DNA of 64,000 nucleotides, from assembly GCF_030766935.1 (NCBI RefSeq), contig NZ_JASERL010000008.1:248001-312000 (forward strand), read 5' to 3'. The stretch is from Streptomyces sp. KL109B (GTDB lineage: Bacteria > Actinomycetota > Actinomycetes > Streptomycetales > Streptomycetaceae). Shown piece by piece: positions 1 to 8,010 of the stretch. The translations under genes were made by a program, and so were the position numbers. Positions within the stretch are counted from its first letter, which is position 1. Each line of letters opens with the position of its first letter. The notes below the pieces were generated by a model that worked only from the letters and a program-made list of their open reading frames with translations, had not been told where the DNA came from and searched no databases.

Positions 1-1
1 G

Positions 2-778
2 AGCGGCGCGGCCCGCGGCATGGGCGAGGCCATCGCCCGCGAACTGGTGGCGCGCGGAGCGCGTGTCGTACTCGGCGACGTCCTCGTGAAGGAAGGGGAG
101 AAGGTCGCCGATGACCTGGGGGACGCGGCCCGGTTTCAGCGGCTCGACGTCACGGAGGCCGCCTCCTGGGCCGCCGCTGTCGACCTCGCCCGCGAGACCT
201 ACGGACGACTCGACATCCTCGTCAACAACGCCGCCATCTACACCACGTCCCCCCTCGTCGACGAGGACCCGGCGCAGCTGGAGCGGATCCTGAAGGTCGA
301 CCTCGTCGGCCCGTTCCTCGGGCTCCAGGCCGTCGTGCCCGCCATGCGGGCGGGCGAGCGCGGCGGCGCCATCGTCAACATCTCCTCCCAGGCCGGCCTC
401 CAGGGCATCTGGGCACACGGCTCGTACGGCGCCGCGAAATGGGGACTGCGCGGCCTGAGCCGGACCGCCGCGCTCGAACTCGGCGGCGACGGTATCCGCG
501 TCAACGCCGTCTTCCCCGGCGCCATCGACACGGCGATGACCGCCCACCTCGGCACCACCGAACACCCCGCCGCCGCACTCGGCCGCATCGGCCGACCCGA
601 AGAGGTCGCGCGGCTCGTGGCCTTCCTCGCCTCCGACGACGCCTCCTACCTCACCGGCGCGGAGGTCGCCGCCGACGGCGGGGCCTCGGCCGGCCGGATG
701 CCGGTGTTCGCACAGCGCGGCAACGGCGGCGGCAGCGGCAGCAGCGGTAGCGGCAAGGGAGAGGACGATGCCAAGTGA
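2..778 (+). CDS. SDR family oxidoreductase (hydroxysteroid dehydrogenase-like), 5' truncated by window edge
   Basis: Short-chain dehydrogenase that probably interconverts an alcohol and a ketone using NAD(P). The reading frame is open from the first bases of the window, and the residues before the first ATG (position 20) complete the glycine-rich nucleotide motif GAARGMG. The true start therefore lies upstream of the window. NNAA follows beta-4, and the catalytic SYGAAK (YxxxK) and the PGAIDT turn are present. The C-terminus ends in a Gly/Ser-rich tail of about 20 residues. Its stop overlaps the start of the esterase gene by 4 bp (GTGA), so the two are co-translated. Steroid substrate is inferred from context only; family assignment is secure. 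Confidence 0.9.
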   Translation, partial: SGAARGMGEAIARELVARGARVVLGDVLVKEGEKVADDLGDAARFQRLDVTEAASWAAAVDLARETYGRLDILVNNAAIYTTSPLVDEDPAQLERILKVDLVGPFLGLQAVVPAMRAGERGGAIVNISSQAGLQGIWAHGSYGAAKWGLRGLSRTAALELGGDGIRVNAVFPGAIDTAMTAHLGTTEHPAAALGRIGRPEEVARLVAFLASDDASYLTGAEVAADGGASAGRMPVFAQRGNGGGSGSSGSGKGEDDAK

Positions 779-1779
779 CACCCCCCGACCCGACACGCCC
801 CGACCCGACGCCCCCCGGCCCGACACCTCCCGGCCCCCGCTCCGACGTACAGGCCCTCATCGACGCCTGCACCGCCAACTTCCCCGCCCTCGGCACCGAG
901 TTCACCGACATCAAAGACGTACGCGCCTTCTTCGCGGAGCGCGCCCGCACCGCCCCGCCCCCGCCCCGGCTCCCCGCCCTGCACCGGGTGACCGACCTGG
1001 ACGCGGACGGGGTCCCGGTCCGCGTCTACGACCCGGCGGAGGCGCCCCAGGACGACGTCACACCCGTCGTCGTCTTCTTCCACGGCGGCGGAATGGTGCT
1101 GTGCTCCCTCGACTCGCACGACGCGTTCTGCCGCGAACTGGCCGCCGACACCGGGGCGTTGGTCGTGTCCGTCGACTACCGGCTCGCGCCCGAGCACCCG
1201 TTCCCCGCCGCCCCCGACGACGCGTACACCGCGCTCCTGTGGGCCGCCCGCAACCACCCCGGGCGGCCCCTCGTCGTCGCCGGGGACAGCGCCGGCGGCA
1301 ACCTCGCCGCCGTCACCGCGCTGCGCGCCCGGGAGCGCGGCGGGCCGGACCTCGCCGCCCAGCACCTCTACTACCCGATGCTGGACCCGGACCGGTCCTC
1401 GGCCTCGTACGAGGAGAACGCGCACGGCAACTTCGTCACCGCCGACCACATGCGCTGGTACTGGCAGCAGTACCTGCCCCGCCCCGAGCAAGACGCCCGC
1501 GACCCGCGCGCGACCCCGTTCGCCGCGGCCGAACTCGGCGGCCTGCCACCGGCGTTCGTCGTCACTGCCGGGCTCGACCCGCTGCGCGACGAGGGGCGCC
1601 GGTACGCGGAGCTGCTGGCCGCCGCCGGGGTGACCGCCGAGTACCACTGCTACGACGAGGCGTTCCACGGGTTCCTGACGATGGTCGGGGACGCCGCCCT
1701 GCCCGAGGCGAAGGCCGCCCGCGCGGCCGCCTTCGCCCACCTGCGGAGCATCACCAGCGTCACCGGCGTCACCCGGTAA
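775..1779 (+). CDS. alpha/beta hydrolase, hormone-sensitive-lipase (HSL) family esterase
   Basis: Esterase or lactonase of the HSL (alpha/beta-hydrolase fold-3) family. Visible are the oxyanion-hole HGGG in FFHGGGMVL, the nucleophile elbow GDSAGG, an Asp in the DPLRDEG loop and the catalytic His in EAFHGF. The GTG start overlaps the upstream SDR stop (GTGA). The first 25 codons are a repetitive Pro/Thr/Asp stretch made of imperfect CCCGAC repeats, and no better internal start exists. The 3' end overlaps the end of the convergent Baeyer-Villiger monooxygenase by 11 bp. SDR, esterase and monooxygenase would make a logical alcohol-ketone-ester-acid module; that link is inferred. Confidence 0.88.
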   Translation: MTPPDPTRPDPTPPGPTPPGPRSDVQALIDACTANFPALGTEFTDIKDVRAFFAERARTAPPPPRLPALHRVTDLDADGVPVRVYDPAEAPQDDVTPVVVFFHGGGMVLCSLDSHDAFCRELAADTGALVVSVDYRLAPEHPFPAAPDDAYTALLWAARNHPGRPLVVAGDSAGGNLAAVTALRARERGGPDLAAQHLYYPMLDPDRSSASYEENAHGNFVTADHMRWYWQQYLPRPEQDARDPRATPFAAAELGGLPPAFVVTAGLDPLRDEGRRYAELLAAAGVTAEYHCYDEAFHGFLTMVGDAALPEAKAARAAAFAHLRSITSVTGVTR

Positions 1780-3391
1780 GAAGCTCGAACCCCTGGTACC
1801 CGTCCGCCGCGACCTTCTCGATGATGTCGCCGTACACCCCGAAGCCACCCACGAACGGCATGAACACCCGTGGTTTGCCGGGGATGTTGGCGCCGAGGTA
1901 CCAGGAGTTCGCCGCCGTCATCAGCGTGCCGTCCGCCCGCTCCCGGCACTCGGCCACCCACCCGTCGACGGCCTCGGCGCGCGCCTCCACACCCGCGTAA
2001 CCGCCCTCCCGCAGCCGCGTCAGCAGGGCGGCGATCCAGTCGGTGTGCTGCTCGCCGCAGAGGATCATGTTGGCGAGGACGGAGGGCGAGCCGGGGCCCG
2101 CGAGGTTGAAGAGGTTCGGGAAGCCGTCCACGCCGAGCCCGAGGTAGGTGCGCGGGCCCGCCGCCCACGCCTCCTTCAGCGTCCGCCCGCCGCGCCCGGT
2201 CACGGAGATCCGGTCCAGGGACCCGGTCATCGCGTCGAAGCCGGTCGCGTACACGATCACGTCGAGTTCGACGAGGCCGCCGCCGTCCGCGAGCCGGATG
2301 CCGCCGGCCTCCACCCGCTCGATGGGGGTGGCGCGGAGGTTCACCAGGCGTACGTTGTCGCGGTTGTACGTCGCGAAGTAGCCGTCGTCCGTGACGATGC
2401 GCTTGCTGCCGATGGGGTGGTCGGCCGGGATCAGCTGCTCGGCGACGGCGGGGTCGGTGATCTCCGCCCGTACCTTCTCCTCCCAGAACCGGCGGGCCTC
2501 GTCGTTCGCCGCCCGGTCGGTCAACTGGTCGGGGAACGTCTTCGAGTACAGGACGCCGCCCAGCTCCCAGCGCTCCTCGAAGGCCGCCCGGCGCTCGGCG
2601 GGGGCCGCCTCGAACGTCTTGAGCGGGTGCGCCATGTGCGGGGAGCCGCCCCCGGAGAGGCGGGCGAGACGGCGCCGCTCCGCGTAGTCCGCCTTCTGCG
2701 CGGCGCGGTCCGCGTCGCTCAGCGGCTTGTTGCCCGCCGGGATCGAGTAGTTGGCGCTGCGCTGAAATACCGTCAACTCGGCTGCCTGGTGGGCGATTTC
2801 CGGGATCGACTGGATGCCGGACGAGCCCGTTCCGATCACGCCGACCCGCAGGCCCGTGAAGTCCACGCCCTCGTGCGGCCATTCACCCGTGTGGTACGAG
2901 GCCCCGGCGAAGTCGGCGATGCCCTCGATCTCGGGGAGGTGGGTGGAGGACAGGCAGCCGACCCCGAACAGCACATACCGCGCCTCGACCGTCCGGCCGC
3001 CGTGACCGCCGCGTCCGTCGTCCGTGCGCACCGTCCAGCGCAGCCGCTCCTCGTCAAGCTCGGCCGAGACGACGGACGTGCCGAAGGTGAAGTGCCGCCG
3101 CAGATCGTGCCGTTCGGCGACGTGTTCCACGTACCGCAGGATCTCCGGCTGCGTCGCGTACTTCTCCGACCAGTCCCACTCCTGCTCCAGGTCCTTGTCG
3201 AAGGAGTACGAGTAGTCGACGGACTCCACGTCGCAGCGGGCCCCCGGGTACCGGTTCCAGTACCAGACCCCGCCGACGTCCTCGCCGCGCTCGAACCCGG
3301 CGACGCTCAGGCCGAGTTCACGCATCCGGTACGCGGCGTACAGGCCGGAGAATCCGGCGCCGACGATGACGACATCCACCTGTTCGGGCAT
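1769..3391 (-). CDS. flavin-containing Baeyer-Villiger monooxygenase
   Basis: FAD- and NADPH-dependent monooxygenase predicted to insert oxygen next to a ketone, giving an ester or lactone. The 540-aa length fits type I BVMOs. The N-terminal FAD fold has GAGFSG at residues 11-16, followed by the GGVWYWNRYPGARCD signature. The BVMO fingerprint FxGxxxHxxxWP is seen as FAGASYHTGEWP, just before the NADPH motif GTGSSG. The start chosen is the ATG opening MPEQVDVVIVG. A longer open frame runs on upstream through the neighbouring gene but is a GC-rich shadow. It lies 32 bp behind the acyl-CoA dehydrogenase gene in the same operon. Steroid or D-ring ketone as substrate is inferred. Confidence 0.92.
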   Translation of the reverse strand: MPEQVDVVIVGAGFSGLYAAYRMRELGLSVAGFERGEDVGGVWYWNRYPGARCDVESVDYSYSFDKDLEQEWDWSEKYATQPEILRYVEHVAERHDLRRHFTFGTSVVSAELDEERLRWTVRTDDGRGGHGGRTVEARYVLFGVGCLSSTHLPEIEGIADFAGASYHTGEWPHEGVDFTGLRVGVIGTGSSGIQSIPEIAHQAAELTVFQRSANYSIPAGNKPLSDADRAAQKADYAERRRLARLSGGGSPHMAHPLKTFEAAPAERRAAFEERWELGGVLYSKTFPDQLTDRAANDEARRFWEEKVRAEITDPAVAEQLIPADHPIGSKRIVTDDGYFATYNRDNVRLVNLRATPIERVEAGGIRLADGGGLVELDVIVYATGFDAMTGSLDRISVTGRGGRTLKEAWAAGPRTYLGLGVDGFPNLFNLAGPGSPSVLANMILCGEQHTDWIAALLTRLREGGYAGVEARAEAVDGWVAECRERADGTLMTAANSWYLGANIPGKPRVFMPFVGGFGVYGDIIEKVAADGYQGFELLTG

Positions 3392-3423
3392 GGCGGGTCC
3401 TTTCACGAAGGTCACGAAAGAGG

Positions 3424-4497
3424 TCACGTAAGAGAGGGAAGAGGGAGGCGCCGGCGGTGCCAGGCCGGCGAGCCCAACAGCCGCGCCGCCGAGTGGGCGC
3501 GCTTGAAGTAGCGGTGCGCGGGGTGCTCCCAGGTGATGGCGATGCCGCCGTGCAGCTGGATCGCCTCGCCCGCGACGTGCTCGTACGTCTCGCAGCACGC
3601 GGCCTTCGCGGCGCCCGCCGGGATCTCGCCGTGCACGGCGGCCAGCAGCAGGGAGCGCGCCGACTCCAGCTCCGTGAACAGGTCGGCGAGCCGGTGCTTC
3701 ACCGCCTGGAACGAGCCGATGGGGCGGCCGAACTGCTCGCGGTCCTTGGCATAGCGCAGCGTCAGCTCGAAGACCGCGCCCGCTCCGCCGACCGCGTCGG
3801 CCGCCAGGGCCAGGCAGCCCGCCGCCATCGCCTCCTCCAACACCCGTTCCGCGTCGCCGAGTTCGCCGACCGGAGTGGCGGGCGCGCGCAGCAGCTCGGC
3901 GCGCCACTGGGGGCGGGTGTCGTCCATGGTGGGCACGGGCGTGAGGCGTACGTCGTCCGCCGTCGCCGGTACGTGGAACAGGCTCGGGCCGTGCCGCTCC
4001 GTGCGCGCCACCACGAGCAGGTCGTCGCCGGGCGCCAGCAGATGCTCCTTCGTCCCGGCCACCCGCCACTCGCCGTGGTCGAGGACCGCGTGCGCCCGCA
4101 CCCGCCCCGGCTCCCACTCCACGCCGCCGCCCTCCGCCCACGCCGACGACGCCGTCCGCGTCCCCTCCGCGAGCCCCGGCAGCAGCCGCGCACACGCCTC
4201 CCGGTCCCCGCTCGCCACCAGCGCCCGCGGCACGAGCACCGCGCTGTCCAGGAACGGGACGGGACTCAGCGACCGGCCCAACTCCTCCGCTACGACCGCT
4301 AGTTCGGCGTCCCCGGCCCCGAAGCCCCCGTACTGCTCCGGGACCGCGAGCCCCGCCACCCCGACCTGCCCCGCGAGGGGCGCCCAGGCCGCCGCGCCCT
4401 CGTGGGCGGCCAGCACCTGGCGCACCGCCGCCCGCAACTCCTCCTGCTCCGCGCTGTACATGGCGTACGTGTCGCTCATCCGACTCACCCGGCTCAT
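3424..4497 (-). CDS. acyl-CoA dehydrogenase (FadE-type)
   Basis: FAD-dependent alpha,beta-desaturase of an acyl-CoA, 357 aa. Motifs typical of actinobacterial FadE proteins are visible: VPEQYGG near the N-terminus, DREQFGRPIGSFQAVKH in the middle helical domain, and QLHGGIAITWEHPAHRYFKRA near the C-terminus. The start codon ATG overlaps the stop of the CoA-ligase gene (ATGA), so the two are translationally coupled. Steroid-pathway FadEs often work as two-gene heterotetramers. Only one fadE is present here, so a partner, if needed, is encoded elsewhere. Likely desaturates the CoA ester made by the ligase; exact substrate unknown. Confidence 0.88.
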   Translation of the reverse strand: MSRVSRMSDTYAMYSAEQEELRAAVRQVLAAHEGAAAWAPLAGQVGVAGLAVPEQYGGFGAGDAELAVVAEELGRSLSPVPFLDSAVLVPRALVASGDREACARLLPGLAEGTRTASSAWAEGGGVEWEPGRVRAHAVLDHGEWRVAGTKEHLLAPGDDLLVVARTERHGPSLFHVPATADDVRLTPVPTMDDTRPQWRAELLRAPATPVGELGDAERVLEEAMAAGCLALAADAVGGAGAVFELTLRYAKDREQFGRPIGSFQAVKHRLADLFTELESARSLLLAAVHGEIPAGAAKAACCETYEHVAGEAIQLHGGIAITWEHPAHRYFKRAHSAARLLGSPAWHRRRLPLPSLT

Positions 4498-6104
4498 CCG
4501 GCCATCGCCTCCCCAGCAGCAGCACGCGCCCGCAGCGCCGTCTTGTCGACCTTGCCCGCCGCGTTGTGCGGCAGCTCCGGCACCGGTTCGAACCGGCGCG
4601 GCACCTTGAAGTTCGCGAGCCGCTCCCGCGCCCACGACACCAACTGCGCGTGGTCCGCAGGAGCTTCACGGTCGGGTGACGGTACGTAGAACGCCACCCC
4701 CACCTCCCCGAGCCGCGCGTCCGGCGCGCCGACCACCGACACGTCCGCGATCCCCGGATGGGCGCGCAGCGCCTGCTCGATCTCGGCGGGGTACGCGTTG
4801 AACCCGCCGACCACGAACATGTCCTTCAGCCGGTCCGTGACGGTCAGGAAACCCCGCTCGTCGAGCACGCCCACGTCCCCCGTGTGCAGCCAGCCGTCCG
4901 CGTCGACCGCCTCGGCCGTCGCCGCCGGGTCGTCGAGGTAGCCGCGCATCACGTGATAGCCGCGGGTGAGGATCTCGCCGCTCGACGCGTCGATCCGCAC
5001 CTCGGTCCCGGGCAGGGCGCGGCCCGCGGTGCGGGCGAGGGTGTGCGCGGGCTCGGTGGGCGGGCAGATCGTCACCGTGCCGTCCGACTCGGTGAGGCCG
5101 TACGCCGTGTAGACGAGGTCGACGCCGAGCTTCTCCCGTATCTCCTCGATGAGTCGGGTGGGAATGTTCGAGGCGCCCGTGCCCGTCATCCGCAGCGACG
5201 ACAGGTCGTACGACGCCCGGTCCGGGTGCCGCAGCAGCGTCATGAACAGCGTGGGCGCGCCCGTCAGGACGCTCACCCGGTCGTCGGCGACGCGGCGCAG
5301 CGCCCGGTCCGCGTCGAAGACCGGCTCCGGCAGCATCGCCGCGCCCACCAGCAGGCAGGCCACGATGCCCGCCTTGTAGCCGAACGTGTGGAAGAACGGG
5401 TTGACCAGCAGATACCGGTCGCCGCGCGTCAGCGTCACCTCCCGGGCCCACGCCGCGTACAGCCGCACCGTCTGCCCGTGCGTCGTGACGACTCCCTTGG
5501 GGCGGCCGGTCGTTCCGGACGTGAAGAGGATGTCGGCGTCGTCCTCGGGGCGCACGGAGTCCGTCCGGGCGCGCCGGGCCTCGGCCGTCACCCGCGCGGC
5601 GCGCCCGGTGAAGGCGGTCCAGTCCTCGTCGTCGTGCAGTGCGACGACCCGCTCCAGGTCGGGCAGTGGCCGGCCGGAGTCGTCGAGCATCCGCCGGTAG
5701 TCCGTGCCGAGGAAGTCGTGCTCGGTGAAGAGGAACCGGCAGCGCGCCCGGCGCAGGATGTCCGCCGCCTCCCCGCCCCGGTACCGGGTGTTCACCGGCA
5801 CCAGCACGCCCCCGGCGGCCAGCGCGCCGAGCGCCGCGACCACCCAGCGCCCGCTGTTGACCGCCCACACCCCGACCCGGTCGCCCGGCGCGAGACCGTG
5901 CGCCATCAGTGCCCGCGCCGCCTCGTCCACGGCGTCGCGCAGCGCCTCGAACGTCCAGCTCCCGCGCCCGTACGCAGGGGTCTCTGGTCCGCGCCCGTAC
6001 GCAAGGGCCTCGTCTCCGCCCCCGTGCACCAGCGCCTCCTCCCCGCCCCAGGCGTCGGCCGCCCAGTCCGCGAGGCCGGCGATCGTCAGCGGCCCGTCGT
6101 CCAT
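4494..6104 (-). CDS. fadD3: acyl-CoA ligase, FadD3-like (HIP-CoA synthetase)
   Basis: Adenylate-forming ligase. FadD3 activates HIP, the C/D-ring propanoate left after steroid rings A and B are degraded. The P-loop DILFTSGTTGRPKG, the A5 motif TAYGLTESDG, the A8 motif WLHTGDVG and the C-terminal lysine motif AAGKVDK are all present. The stretch NPFFHTFGYKAG is, from memory, nearly the same as in mycobacterial FadD3. Start chosen at the second ATG (MDDGPL), because GGAAGGAG lies 8 nt before it; ATG at 6122 is an alternative. First gene of the minus operon, divergent from hsaE. A different carboxylate substrate cannot be excluded. Confidence 0.85.
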   Translation of the reverse strand: MDDGPLTIAGLADWAADAWGGEEALVHGGGDEALAYGRGPETPAYGRGSWTFEALRDAVDEAARALMAHGLAPGDRVGVWAVNSGRWVVAALGALAAGGVLVPVNTRYRGGEAADILRRARCRFLFTEHDFLGTDYRRMLDDSGRPLPDLERVVALHDDEDWTAFTGRAARVTAEARRARTDSVRPEDDADILFTSGTTGRPKGVVTTHGQTVRLYAAWAREVTLTRGDRYLLVNPFFHTFGYKAGIVACLLVGAAMLPEPVFDADRALRRVADDRVSVLTGAPTLFMTLLRHPDRASYDLSSLRMTGTGASNIPTRLIEEIREKLGVDLVYTAYGLTESDGTVTICPPTEPAHTLARTAGRALPGTEVRIDASSGEILTRGYHVMRGYLDDPAATAEAVDADGWLHTGDVGVLDERGFLTVTDRLKDMFVVGGFNAYPAEIEQALRAHPGIADVSVVGAPDARLGEVGVAFYVPSPDREAPADHAQLVSWARERLANFKVPRRFEPVPELPHNAAGKVDKTALRARAAAGEAMAG

Positions 6105-6111
6105 CCGGGGT

Positions 6112-6288
6112 GCTCCTTCCATGGGGACTCGGTCACGCCGGGAGGCTCGCACGCCACCACCACCCGGTCAGCCACGGCTTCCCGCTCACCGGGAATACGC
6201 CGTCGCCGCCCGCCTCGCGCGGCACCTACGTTCGCCGCACCTGACCGAGCGAATCCCTGCTGGTCCCCAAGCCCCCCATGGAAGGAGC
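6112..6288. repeat. 15-bp inverted repeat carrying the ribosome-binding sites of both divergent genes
   Basis: The perfect inverted repeat GCTCCTTCCATGGGG (6112-6126) and CCCCATGGAAGGAGC (6274-6288) brackets the fadD3/hsaE intergenic region. Each arm gives its gene the same leader: an ATG, then GGAAGGAGC, then the preferred start about 8 nt on. The two mRNAs therefore begin with almost identical 5' sequences. Confidence 0.8.
6179..6195. promoter_or_regulatory. candidate IclR-regulator operator, copy 1
   Basis: The palindrome TTCCCGCTCACCGGGAA has perfect 6-bp arms TTCCCG and CGGGAA around CTCAC. It lies centrally between the divergent fadD3 and hsaE starts. The same 17-mer with one change occurs at 13444-13460 before hsaA. 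Shared placement in front of both ring-degradation operons, with an IclR-family gene between them, suggests it is that regulator's binding site; this is inferred. Confidence 0.6.
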
Positions 6289-6295
6289 GGCCCCG

Positions 6296-7084
6296 ATGCT
6301 CACCGAGCACGAGCGGCGCAAGGCCGCCGAGGCGCTGGCCGCGGCGGAGTCGGCGCGCTCGCCGATCCCGCCGTTGACCGAGACCTTCGAGGGCATCACC
6401 GCCGTCGACGCGTACGAGATCCAACTCGTCGGCATCCGGAACCGGATCGCGGCGGGGGAGCGGGTCCGCGGCCACAAGGTCGGCCTGTCGTCCCCCGTGA
6501 TGCAGCAGATGATGGGCGTCGACGAGCCCGACTACGGCCACCTGCTGTCCACGATGGAACTGTCCGAGGACGTTCCGGTGCCGGTCGGCCTGTACTGCGT
6601 GCCGCGCGTCGAGGTCGAGATCGGCTTCGTGCTCGGCGCGCCACTGCCCGGCGAGGAGTGCACCGTCGACGACGTGCGCGCCGCCACCGAACGCGTCGTG
6701 CCCGCCCTGGAGTTGATCGACTCCCGGATCGTGGACTGGCGCATCGCGATCGCCGACACCATCGCCGACAACGCCTCGTCGGCCGGATATGTGATCGGCG
6801 CCGGCCGCCCCATCGGCGACCTCGTCCTGAGGGACGTACAGGCACAACTCACCGACGACACGGGTGAGTTGCTCGCCACCGGCCGCGGCGACGCGGTGCT
6901 CGGCGACCCCGCCGAGTCCGTCGCATGGCTGGCCAGGACCGTCGCCCGGTTCGGGGTGCGCCTGGAGGCCGGGCACCTGATCCTGCCCGGCTCGTGCACG
7001 CGGGCCGTCGACGTCGCACCGGGCCGCACGTACACCGCCGACTTCACCGGGCTCGGCCCGGTGTCCCTGACGTTCACCCACTGA
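6296..7084 (+). CDS. hsaE: 2-hydroxypenta-2,4-dienoate hydratase family (HsaE)
   Basis: Hydratase that adds water to the 2-hydroxydienoate released from ring A by HsaD, giving a 4-hydroxy-2-oxo acid for HsaF. The 262 aa fit the MhpD/HsaE family (about 260). Visible family stretches are GHKVGLSS, the metal-site acidic patch VEVEIGFVLG, and LELIDSRI. The start ATG (MLTEHERR) follows GGAAGGAG by 8 nt; an upstream ATG at 6278 belongs to the leader repeat. First gene of the hsaE-hsaG-hsaF-kshA-orf-kshB operon, divergent from fadD3. Confidence 0.92.
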   Translation: MLTEHERRKAAEALAAAESARSPIPPLTETFEGITAVDAYEIQLVGIRNRIAAGERVRGHKVGLSSPVMQQMMGVDEPDYGHLLSTMELSEDVPVPVGLYCVPRVEVEIGFVLGAPLPGEECTVDDVRAATERVVPALELIDSRIVDWRIAIADTIADNASSAGYVIGAGRPIGDLVLRDVQAQLTDDTGELLATGRGDAVLGDPAESVAWLARTVARFGVRLEAGHLILPGSCTRAVDVAPGRTYTADFTGLGPVSLTFTH

Positions 7085-7101
7085 GCCAAGTGAGGTCCCG
7101 T

Positions 7102-8010
7102 ATGACGAAGAAGGCGACCGCCGCCATCGTCGGCTCCGGCAACATCGGAACCGACCTCCTGTACAAACTCCAACGCTCCGAACTCATCGAGCCCCGCTGG
7201 ATGATCGGCGTCGACCCGGCCAGCGAGGGCCTCGCCAAGGCCCGCGCCGCGGGACTCGACGCCAGCCCCGAGGGCGTCGACCACCTCCTCGCGCAGGACG
7301 AGCTCCCGGACCTCGTCTTCGAGGCGACCAGCGCGTACGTGCACGCCGCCAACGCGCCCCGCTACAAGGAGGCGGGCATCAAGGCGATCGACCTCACCCC
7401 GGCCGCCGTCGGCCCCGGCGTCGTCCCGCCCGCCAACCTCACCGCGCACCTCGAGGCCGACAACGTCAACATGGTCACCTGCGGCGGCCAGGCCACCATC
7501 CCCATGGTGTACGCCGTCTCGCGCGTCGTCCCCGTCCCGTACGCGGAGATCGTCGCCTCGGTGTCCTCCCGCTCCGCCGGGCCCGGCACCCGCCAGAACA
7601 TCGACGAGTTCACCCGCACCACCTCGCGCGGCATCGAGGAGATCGGTGGCGCCCGGCGAGGCAAGGCGATCATCATCCTCAACCCGGCCGACCCGCCCGT
7701 CATCATGCGCGACACCGTTTTCTGCGCCATCCCCGACGATGCCGACCGCGACGCCATCGCCCAGTCGGTCAAGGAGGTCGCGGAGCAGGTCGCGACGTAT
7801 GTGCCCGGCTACCGGCTGCGCGCCGAGCCGCAGTTCGACGACGCCCGCCCCGAGAACGGCGGGATGGCCCGCGTCGCCCTCTTCCTGGAGGTCGAGGGCG
7901 CGGGCGACTTCCTGCCGCCGTACGCAGGAAACCTCGACATCATGACCGCCGCCGCGACGAAGGTCGGCGAGGAGTTCGCGAAGCAGCAGCTGAAGGGGAC
8001 CACCAAGTGA
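7102..8010 (+). CDS. hsaG: acylating acetaldehyde/propionaldehyde dehydrogenase (HsaG)
   Basis: Oxidises the aldehyde produced by HsaF to its acyl-CoA with NAD and CoA; it forms a channelling complex with the aldolase. 302 aa, as expected for the MhpF/HsaG family. The N-terminal nucleotide motif GSGNIGTD and the catalytic-cysteine segment NMVTCGGQATIP are visible, as is the segment SAGPGTRQNIDEFT. Start at ATG 7102 (MTKKATAAIVG) after GAGGT. The stop overlaps the hsaF start (GTGA), consistent with production of a stoichiometric HsaF-HsaG complex. Confidence 0.95.
   Translation: MTKKATAAIVGSGNIGTDLLYKLQRSELIEPRWMIGVDPASEGLAKARAAGLDASPEGVDHLLAQDELPDLVFEATSAYVHAANAPRYKEAGIKAIDLTPAAVGPGVVPPANLTAHLEADNVNMVTCGGQATIPMVYAVSRVVPVPYAEIVASVSSRSAGPGTRQNIDEFTRTTSRGIEEIGGARRGKAIIILNPADPPVIMRDTVFCAIPDDADRDAIAQSVKEVAEQVATYVPGYRLRAEPQFDDARPENGGMARVALFLEVEGAGDFLPPYAGNLDIMTAAATKVGEEFAKQQLKGTTK

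Noticed and set aside
3392..3423. Repeated GGTCACG units between fadE and the BVMO gene
   Set aside because: Too short and too close to coding ends to claim as an operator.
1769..4669. A 966-codon open frame that would fuse the monooxygenase to an acyl-CoA dehydrogenase
   Set aside because: The upstream 430 codons are Arg/Gly-rich translation of the fadE gene in another frame. The BVMO has its own good start at 3391.
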